Below are positions 58,550 through 64,000 of a stretch of 64,000 nucleotides of DNA, piece after piece (the first letter of the stretch is position 1; each line of letters begins with the position of its first letter). This stretch comes from SG8-4 sp964598225 (lineage in GTDB: Bacteria; Planctomycetota; Phycisphaerae; Sedimentisphaerales; Anaerobacaceae). The stretch lies in contig CAZRBG010000025.1 in NCBI GenBank assembly GCA_964598225.1, forward strand, positions 1 to 64,000, in the 5' to 3' direction. The notes under the pieces are model-generated. The model did not search any database, had not been told where the DNA came from, and saw only the letters and a list, made by a program, of their open reading frames with translations. The translations under genes were made by a program, and so were the position numbers.

Positions 58550-59161
58550 TCAGGGGCTTTGGTTGGGGGGCAGGTCTACCAGGCCGAGGGCGATTGCTCT
58601 TTTGGTCAGTTCGAGCGTGTTCTTTACGCCGAGCCTCTGCATCACGTGGGCGCGGTGAACCTCGACGGTCCTCACGGAGCGCTTCAGCATCTCGGCTACC
58701 TGCCTGTTGCTGTGGCCTTCGAGGATGAGTTGGAGCACTTTTGTCTGTGTCGGGGTGAGGGGCCTGCCCGCGGCGGAGTTTGCCGAATCGTTGTCGTGCA
58801 GTATCAATTCGACCACGCCGAGCAGAGTGCTTTTGTCCAGGGGCTTTTCGATGAAATCGGCCGCCCCGGCCTTCACAGCCCGCACCGCCGTGGGAATGTC
58901 GCCGAAACCGGTCACCACGAGGACCGGAACCCAGGGGGTTCGGCTTTTGACATTCGTCAGCAGCTCGATCCCGTCCATCTCGGGCATCTTCAGGTCGGCG
59001 ACAAGCAAATCGCACTTCCGCGATTGCAGCCGCTGGAGGCACTCGACCGGATTGACGAAGCAGGCGACTTCGACGCCGAGAGTTGCGAGCGTCTCTTCAA
59101 CCGCCTTGAGGACGCTTTCTTCATCATCAACGACAAAAATCTTCTGTTTACGGGCGGCCAT
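58550..59161 (-). CDS. FixJ family response regulator
   Basis: A 203-aa protein. The receiver domain has VFVVDDEESVLKAVEETLAT with the acidic pair, phosphoacceptor D in LLVADLKMPEMDGI, VLVVTGFGDIPTAVRAVKAG (T) and EKPLDK (K). The LuxR-type HTH is LTPTQTKVLQLILEGHSNRQVAEMLKR split as family usual (VAEMLKRSVRTVEVHRAHV). A two-component output regulator; no partner kinase is beside it. Confidence 0.92.
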   Translation of the reverse strand: MAARKQKIFVVDDEESVLKAVEETLATLGVEVACFVNPVECLQRLQSRKCDLLVADLKMPEMDGIELLTNVKSRTPWVPVLVVTGFGDIPTAVRAVKAGAADFIEKPLDKSTLLGVVELILHDNDSANSAAGRPLTPTQTKVLQLILEGHSNRQVAEMLKRSVRTVEVHRAHVMQRLGVKNTLELTKRAIALGLVDLPPNQSP

Positions 59162-59262
59162 CTTAGTTTGGCATCAAATCGCTTTATCGAACAATGAAAT
59201 TACGTATCTGCAAAACGACTATACTCGGCGTCTATTTTGAAGGCAAGCAATTATTTGCGGCG

Positions 59263-59982
59263 TCATTCGGCTGCGATCTTCCTCAAATGAGCCACTTCGT
59301 TGGGCGTCAGCTTCCTGTATTTGCCGACTCCGAGGCCTCGCGAGGTTATCTTGCCGATTTTCGTTCTCTTGAGCGATTTTACGGGCAGGCCAACCTTCGC
59401 CAGCGTTCTGCGTATCTGCCGGTTGAGCCCCTGCCGGATCGTTACCTCGATCAGCGATTCCTTGTGCCCGCGTTTGAGGATTTTGGCGGACGCCCTGCCG
59501 GTCTTACCCTCGGCGAGCCACATCCCTTTCTTGATCTTTTCGAGCTGGCCGCCGGCTATTTTGCCTTTGACGCCGACCACGTAAGTTTTGGGCAGTCCGT
59601 ATCTCGGATGCGTCAGCTTGTTGACCAGCTCGGTGTCGTTGGTGAGGATGATTACTCCCGTCGTATCGGCATCGAGCCTGCCGACGCAGACGATTCGCTC
59701 GGGACAGCGGACGATATCTATCGCCTTTTTCCTGCCCTGGGGGTCGCTGCTGGTGCAGATCACCCCTTTGGGCTTGTTCAAGAGGTAATAGACCTTACGG
59801 GCCTGCTGGATTCGCTTGCCGTTAACGGTTATGACGTCTTTTTCCGGGTCTGCGAAGGCGGGCAGCTCGTCTACGACCTTTCGGTTCACACGAACCGCTC
59901 CGGCAAGAATCAACTCCTCGCACTTTCTGCGAGAATCGACGCCCGCCGCCGCTAAAACTTTTTGTAATCTTTGTTCCGCCAT
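59263..59982 (-). CDS. rluB: 23S rRNA pseudouridine synthase RluB/RsuA family
   Basis: A 239-aa protein. The S4 domain QKVLAAAGVDSRRKCEELIL. The catalytic motif GRLDADTTGVIILTNDTEL with the essential Asp. YVVGVKGKIAGGQLEKIKKG and the RQGLNRQIRRTLAKVGLPVK motif follow. It isomerises a uridine in rRNA. Confidence 0.93.
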   Translation of the reverse strand: MAEQRLQKVLAAAGVDSRRKCEELILAGAVRVNRKVVDELPAFADPEKDVITVNGKRIQQARKVYYLLNKPKGVICTSSDPQGRKKAIDIVRCPERIVCVGRLDADTTGVIILTNDTELVNKLTHPRYGLPKTYVVGVKGKIAGGQLEKIKKGMWLAEGKTGRASAKILKRGHKESLIEVTIRQGLNRQIRRTLAKVGLPVKSLKRTKIGKITSRGLGVGKYRKLTPNEVAHLRKIAAE

Positions 59983-60209
59983 TCTTTCACTTCAAAAGAC
60001 TTACTGTACCACCAACTGATTCTATTCTGATAACTCAGAATTTTATACCAGGGTTATCATAATATATTATCCCGATACCCGCCAGGTCGGAAAACGCGGT
60101 TTATATCGCCGATAACGAGAAAAATGATTCTATCGCGACTGCGGCCGACGCCAATATCTGTCACGATAGCCCTTCTGCCGCAAAAAGACCCCGACATCGT
60201 CTTTTTTTG
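59983..60209. other. Intergenic stretch before the coiled-coil membrane gene
   Basis: A gene-free interval running from the rluB start to the promoter at 60210. I see no gene, repeat or clear hairpin with a thymine run. The AT-rich left half may hold the rluB promoter, but no pair of boxes stands out. Confidence 0.4.
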
Positions 60210-60238
60210 TTGACTTGGGGGCCTTTTCCTGAGATAAT
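60210..60238 (+). promoter_or_regulatory. Promoter of the coiled-coil membrane protein gene
   Basis: TTGACT (60210-60215), 17 bases, GATAAT (60233-60238). An AGGAG ribosome binding site follows at about 60279, then ATG 60294. Confidence 0.7.
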
Positions 60239-60293
60239 ATGGTTCTGGACAAGCATTTAAGGGTGATTTCTTTATATCTGAGGAGTTGTTACT

Positions 60294-61742
60294 ATGCCAG
60301 CACGCAGGAGAAAGCAGAGCAATGCAATGCTCTACACTCTGATAACCTTTGTCGGCCTTTTCATCGCAACCACGACGGTTGCCGTGATCTACTACGTCAA
60401 GGCCGAGGAATACAAGACGGACCGGAACGACCTGGAGCAGAGAATAGACGAACTTGCCACGGAAAGCCAAAGGAACGCGCTGGGAAGTACCGTTGGAGCA
60501 AGGCAGGGAGGGGAAACCTATCTCGGTCTGCTCACGGATTACGTAGACGAAACTGTAACCATGATCTTAGGCGGGGTTCCGGCACCGGACGAATCTGCGG
60601 AAATCAAAGTCAACAACGCCGAGAAGTCAGCGGCAGAGGCGCTGAATCTTGCCTCTGAGCCGGATCAGATCACCATCACCGATCCTAACAGCATAGGGCT
60701 CGTTCAAACGATGAAAGATCTCGTGGCGGCTCTTAAAGCCACAACCGAGGCCAAACTCGATATGGAGCAGACGCTGGCCGAGAAACAAGAGGAATTTGCC
60801 AACGCTCTACAGTTAAATGCCGAGGCGTTCGATACCCTGCAGGCTGAGAAGGACAGGCTTCAGCAACAATTTAATGAAACCAAAGAGGATTATGACGAAC
60901 TTCGCGCGTTGCTGCAGCAGACGACAAGCGAACAGGTGCAGACCCTCAGAACGCAGTTGGATCAGACTCAGCAAGAATTGACTGCGACCAATGATGCCTT
61001 GCTCAAAACCGAGGCGGAGTTGAAGGACGCCCGGGAAAAGATGAGGCTCGCTTTGGAAGAAATCGCGAAGATCGAGCCCGGCCCGGATCGCGCGGTGCTG
61101 GCGAGAGAGCCCGACGGCCAGGTCATACTGATAGACGACAAGTCAAATGTCGTCCACTTAAACATCGGCAGCAACGAACACGTTTACCCGGGGCTCACAT
61201 TCAAGGTGTATGACAGGGGCGCGGCAGTGCCCAGCGACCCTAACAAAGGCAAAGCTGAAATCCAGGTATTCGACGTAGCCGAGACGTATTCGGCGGCGAG
61301 AATTCTCAATCCGGACGTCAGCGAGCCCATTCTAAAGGGCGATATCGTTGCCAATTTAATCTGGGACGCCGACAGAACGAATGAGTTCGTGGCGGCCGGA
61401 GAATTCGACGTGGATCGCGACGGTCAAATCGAACAGGACGCCCTGGAGCGCATACAATCGCTCGTAGAAAAATGGGGCGGCAGGATGGCTGACACGATTA
61501 CCATCGATACCGACTTTCTCGTACTGGGCAAACAGCCGTCGGTTCTCGAAGCGCCCACTCTGGAAGAGCGCGAGATTGATCCGAGAGCACAGCAAAGGTA
61601 CCAGGAGTCCTTAGAGAGACTGGCGAGATATAATCAGCTTAGGGAAAAGGCCCAGAATCTGTGGATACCTGTCCTGACCTACGAAAAGTTCCTGCACTTT
61701 ATCGGATATGATACGCAGGTCACCCAGGCCGGCGCGATCTAA
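60294..61742 (+). CDS. Membrane-anchored coiled-coil protein, unknown
   Basis: A 482-aa protein. A basic start and one helix (MLYTLITFVGLFIATTTVAV). Then an extracytoplasmic region with a long coiled coil (residues 145-265: LAEKQEEFANALQLNAEAFD, LQQQFNETKEDYDELRALLQ, LRTQLDQTQQELTATNDALL). A beta-rich domain follows (VLAREPDGQVILIDDKSNVV, VVHLNIGSNEHVYPGLTFKV), of the kind seen in planctomycete cell-envelope proteins. Function unknown; a spacer or scaffold role is an inference. Confidence 0.75.
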   Translation: MPARRRKQSNAMLYTLITFVGLFIATTTVAVIYYVKAEEYKTDRNDLEQRIDELATESQRNALGSTVGARQGGETYLGLLTDYVDETVTMILGGVPAPDESAEIKVNNAEKSAAEALNLASEPDQITITDPNSIGLVQTMKDLVAALKATTEAKLDMEQTLAEKQEEFANALQLNAEAFDTLQAEKDRLQQQFNETKEDYDELRALLQQTTSEQVQTLRTQLDQTQQELTATNDALLKTEAELKDAREKMRLALEEIAKIEPGPDRAVLAREPDGQVILIDDKSNVVHLNIGSNEHVYPGLTFKVYDRGAAVPSDPNKGKAEIQVFDVAETYSAARILNPDVSEPILKGDIVANLIWDADRTNEFVAAGEFDVDRDGQIEQDALERIQSLVEKWGGRMADTITIDTDFLVLGKQPSVLEAPTLEEREIDPRAQQRYQESLERLARYNQLREKAQNLWIPVLTYEKFLHFIGYDTQVTQAGAI

Positions 61743-62428
61743 GGGGCCGCGATTCCGATAGAAGCTACGAATACTTCACCGGTATATCGCTCCGAATGCG
61801 CGCATGTAAAGCCTTTCTTGACTGCGACAAACGTCACCGTCCGGGAAGCTTTGATTGCGATCCCAAGGGGCTGTCCCGTGTCGCAGTCCAGGCCGGACGG
61901 TATATCCACCGCCAGAACGGGGCATTTCGCTGCATTTACCGATTCCAATAACCGCTTGTAATCGTCTCTGACCTGTCCGCTCAGGCCGGTTCCGAATATG
62001 CCGTCGACGAGCATGTCCGCTCCGGCGGCGAATTGCTTAACCCGGCTTTCCATGTCATCGTCGTCCGGTTTCAACTGCTCTATGGAAAAACCCATTCGGT
62101 CCAGGATATCCAGGTTTATCTTTGCATCGCCTTTGATTTTGTTGCGGTCTCCGCACACTACCACCTTAACGTCGAAACCGACGTTATTGAGGTGTCTGGC
62201 GATGACGTATCCGTCGCCGCCGTTGTTGCCGGTGCCGCAGAAAATACAGACATTCGGTTCGGCTATATCTGAAAGCTTGTCGCTTATCAATTCGGCACAG
62301 CTCCGGCCGGCGTTCTCCATCAGAACCACGCCCGGTATGCCAAGCTCGTTTATCGCCCAGGCGTCAACTCTGCGTACCTGCTCCCTTGTCATCACCCTGG
62401 CATTTTGTCCAGCCGAGTACTTTTCCAT
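61739..62428 (-). CDS. nnrE: NAD(P)H-hydrate epimerase
   Basis: A 229-aa YjeF N-terminal type protein. MTREQVRRVDAWAINELGIP, VVLMENAGRSCAELI, CGTGNNGGDGYVIARHLNNV (the nucleotide loop) and VDGIFGTGLSGQVRDDYKRL with DIPSGLDCDTGQPLG. It repairs damaged NAD(P)HX by epimerisation. The dehydratase half usually fused in other bacteria is absent here. The strong promoter with TATAAT eight bases before ATG 62428 makes a nearly leaderless start likely; MTREQ (17 codons in) is an alternative. Confidence 0.9.
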   Translation of the reverse strand: MEKYSAGQNARVMTREQVRRVDAWAINELGIPGVVLMENAGRSCAELISDKLSDIAEPNVCIFCGTGNNGGDGYVIARHLNNVGFDVKVVVCGDRNKIKGDAKINLDILDRMGFSIEQLKPDDDDMESRVKQFAAGADMLVDGIFGTGLSGQVRDDYKRLLESVNAAKCPVLAVDIPSGLDCDTGQPLGIAIKASRTVTFVAVKKGFTCAHSERYTGEVFVASIGIAAP

Positions 62429-62434
62429 AGCCGT

Positions 62435-62491
62435 ATTATACATTGCATCGTAAAGCTGTCAATTGACACCAACCACCGCCGTGATTAAAAT
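62435..62491. promoter_or_regulatory. Divergent promoters sharing a GTCAATTGAC centre
   Basis: Minus strand: TTGACA (62462-62457), 16 bases, TATAAT (62440-62435) for nnrE. Plus strand: TTGACA (62463-62468), 17 bases, TAAAAT (62486-62491) for the GNAT gene. The two -35 boxes abut. Confidence 0.72.
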
Positions 62492-62533
62492 CCGTTCTTT
62501 TGTTGGGCGGCAAATAAAAGGAACGATAGATAG

Positions 62534-63058
62534 ATGAATACGAATATCGTTATCAGGAATGAAACAACTTCCGATGTTGACATGATAAGCGAAGTAACTA
62601 AGGCGGCGTTCGAGACCCTGGAGATAAGCAACCATACTGAGCAGTTTATTATTGAGGCATTACGTGCGGCCAAAGCCCTTACCGTTTCGCTGGTTGCAGA
62701 GCTGGATGGTCGTGTAATCGGGCATATTGCTTTCTCTCCCGTGAGTATCTCAGATGGCACACGAAACTGGTACGGGTTAGGACCTGTTTCGGTGCTGCCG
62801 GAACATCAACGCAAAGGCATTGGCAAATATCTAATACAGCAAGGGCTATCACGGCTAAAAAGCCTGAATGCCCGGGGTTGTTGTCTTGTCGGGCATCCGG
62901 ATTACTACAAGAAACTGGGATTCAGGAACGTATCGGGACTTGTACATGAGAGAGTGCCACAGGAGGTCTTTCTCGCGTTGCCTTTCGACAGGCATATTCC
63001 ACAGGGCACCGTTACTTTTCATGAAGGTTTCAAAGCAAATGGCCAACAAGGGCCTTGA
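62534..63058 (+). CDS. GNAT family N-acetyltransferase (YhbS-like)
   Basis: A 174-aa protein. IRNETTSDVDMISEVTKAAF at the start, IGHIAFSPVSISDGTRNWYG, then motif A LGPVSVLPEHQRKGIGKYLI (acetyl-CoA loop Q-R-x-G-I-G) and GHPDYYKKLGFRNVSGL. The substrate is unknown; YhbS relatives act on small amines or tRNA-linked residues in other bacteria. Confidence 0.87.
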   Translation: MNTNIVIRNETTSDVDMISEVTKAAFETLEISNHTEQFIIEALRAAKALTVSLVAELDGRVIGHIAFSPVSISDGTRNWYGLGPVSVLPEHQRKGIGKYLIQQGLSRLKSLNARGCCLVGHPDYYKKLGFRNVSGLVHERVPQEVFLALPFDRHIPQGTVTFHEGFKANGQQGP

Positions 63059-63155
63059 ATCGCACGTGTTTAGCGCGGAAAGAACCAGGCCCATGTAGCG
63101 AGGGCTTGGGGCTGGTCGAACAGGATTGGCTATACACATAAGTGAAATTGGTTAA

Positions 63156-63899
63156 ATGAAGATATTACTGACAAACGACGATGGTATTTTCGCACCGGGT
63201 CTGGCAGCGATATACAGAGAACTGGTCAAGATCGGCGAAGTAACCGTTGTTGCCCCGTCCGACAGCCGCTCGGGGGCGAGCCACAGCATTACTTACCAGG
63301 AACCGCTGGTCTGCAACAAGGTCGATATCAAGGGCTTGTTCGCCGGCTACAGCGTCCAGGGTTCTCCCGCCGACTGTGTCAAGCTTGCAGTAATGCAACT
63401 GCACAAGGATCCCATAGACCTGCTTGTTGCAGGCATAAACGACGGCGCAAATACGGGTATAAACGTCTACTATTCCGGCACGGTTGCCGCCGCAATGGAA
63501 GGAGCATTTCTGAAAATTCCTTCTGTTGCCATGAGCGTGGCCGCTGAAAAAACGATGGACTTCGAGGCGGCTGCGAGGCATTGCTCGAAGATACTTGAGA
63601 AACTCATACCCGTCGAGAAAGGCGCTGTGATAAATGTTAACATTCCGCGGCTTTCAAACGGCGCGCCCAAAGGCATCCGCGTGGTGCCGCAGTCAAACAA
63701 AGGATTCGACGAGTATTACATCTCGCAAAAGAACGAGCAGGGCCAGACCGTATTCCAGTTGGCCGGCGAGCACCATCCGATCGACGGCGTCCATGCGGAT
63801 TCGACATCTTTGCTTGAAGGTTATATAACTGTAACTGCGTTGAATCCCGACATGACCGACCACAAAAGAACGCGGGAGCTTATGAACAAGAAGTGGTGA
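63156..63899 (+). CDS. surE: 5'-nucleotidase SurE
   Basis: A 247-aa protein. ILLTNDDGIFAPGLAAIYRE carries the metal Asp pair. VVAPSDSRSGASHSITYQEP, GSPADCVKLAVMQL and VAGINDGANTGINVYYSGTV AAAMEG follow in family order. It dephosphorylates nucleoside monophosphates. It lies five bases before tdh on the same strand. Confidence 0.94.
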   Translation: MKILLTNDDGIFAPGLAAIYRELVKIGEVTVVAPSDSRSGASHSITYQEPLVCNKVDIKGLFAGYSVQGSPADCVKLAVMQLHKDPIDLLVAGINDGANTGINVYYSGTVAAAMEGAFLKIPSVAMSVAAEKTMDFEAAARHCSKILEKLIPVEKGAVINVNIPRLSNGAPKGIRVVPQSNKGFDEYYISQKNEQGQTVFQLAGEHHPIDGVHADSTSLLEGYITVTALNPDMTDHKRTRELMNKKW

Positions 63900-63903
63900 G
63901 CCG

Positions 63904-64000
63904 ATGAAAGCGTTAGTCAAAAGCAAGGCCGAACAGGGTATATGGATGGAGGATGTGCCAATACCTAAGATCGGCAGGAATGATGTCCTCATAAAGATCC
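63904..64000 (+). CDS. tdh: L-threonine 3-dehydrogenase, N-terminal part, cut by the window end
   Basis: MKALVKSKAEQGIWMEDVPI then PKIGRNDVLIKI, the opening of zinc-dependent Tdh/medium-chain dehydrogenases. Only 32 codons are in the window, so the assignment to Tdh rests on MKALVKS and IWMEDVPIP. It would oxidise threonine to 2-amino-3-ketobutyrate. Confidence 0.8.
   Translation, partial: MKALVKSKAEQGIWMEDVPIPKIGRNDVLIKI

Overview
The window looks like chromosomal DNA of an anaerobic or microaerophilic Planctomycetota bacterium of the Phycisphaerae/Sedimentisphaerales kind, probably a metagenome-assembled contig. This is an inference from gene content: a BlaI/M56 (BlaR1-like) pair, a Tat-exported sulfatase, FG-GAP and DUF5916 exported proteins, an octaheme cytochrome with an NrfH-like partner, a short Hcp, and a rubrerythrin/desulfoferrodoxin/Ni-SOD stress cluster. 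No rRNA is present. Two tRNA-Pro genes are.

Region 1 (1-6.6 kb) is a damaged locus. A blaI gene (5978-6391) is followed by only the first 87 codons of its M56 partner. The matching C-terminal part of an M56 protein lies 4 kb away (1-1719), and the zinc-protease core is absent. Between them is a small chromosomal integron: a collapsed integron integrase (5312-5633), an attI-like core (5140-5146), and four cassettes bounded by attC sites whose arms carry extrahelical bases. All cassette genes are on the minus strand. One cassette encodes an AbiV abortive-infection protein. The integron is bordered by short dispersed repeats, a 21-bp tandem array and CACAGAG-type inverted repeats.

Region 2 (6.6-8.9 kb) holds a glycine-zipper lipoprotein, a PIG-L deacetylase and tRNA-Pro(TGG). 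Region 3 (8.8-22.8 kb) is a 13.9-kb element integrated at the 3' end of that tRNA. A 44-bp direct repeat (one mismatch) marks its ends. It carries a tyrosine recombinase with a frame break, an excisionase-like protein, many small helix-turn-helix or coiled-coil proteins, hicAB on the opposite strand, a tail tape-measure protein, and no head, portal or large terminase gene that I recognise. It is either a decayed prophage or a satellite-like element.

Region 4 (22.8-34.5 kb) is mostly general chromosome: TPR protein, a ferritin-like relic, fucose/arabinose isomerase-like protein with a sodium:solute symporter, DUF429, tRNA-Pro(GGG), sulfatase, a sensor PP2C phosphatase and a large FG-GAP protein. 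Region 5 (34.5-42.7 kb) looks like a nitrogen-oxide/hydroxylamine detoxification or respiration region. An Rrf2 regulator with its own IscR-type box precedes a cupin, a zinc ribbon, an HD protein, a NapH-like polyferredoxin protein and Hcp, and ends at a hairpin terminator. An NrfH-like tetraheme cytochrome, an octaheme HAO-like cytochrome, a ferredoxin and a metal permease follow.

Region 6 (42.7-54.6 kb) runs from a transglutaminase-like protein, arsC, TIGR02757, a ZIP transporter and zwf into an oxidative-stress gene set: rubredoxin, two ferritin-like proteins, ferritin, desulfoferrodoxin, FprA flavoprotein, Tpx, exported Ni-SOD, rubrerythrin and a PerR/Fur regulator with a palindromic operator. 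Region 7 (54.7-64 kb) has a CBM9/DUF5916 protein and a Tat-exported deacetylase-like protein, a FixJ-type regulator, RluB, a coiled-coil membrane protein, NnrE, GNAT, SurE and the start of Tdh.
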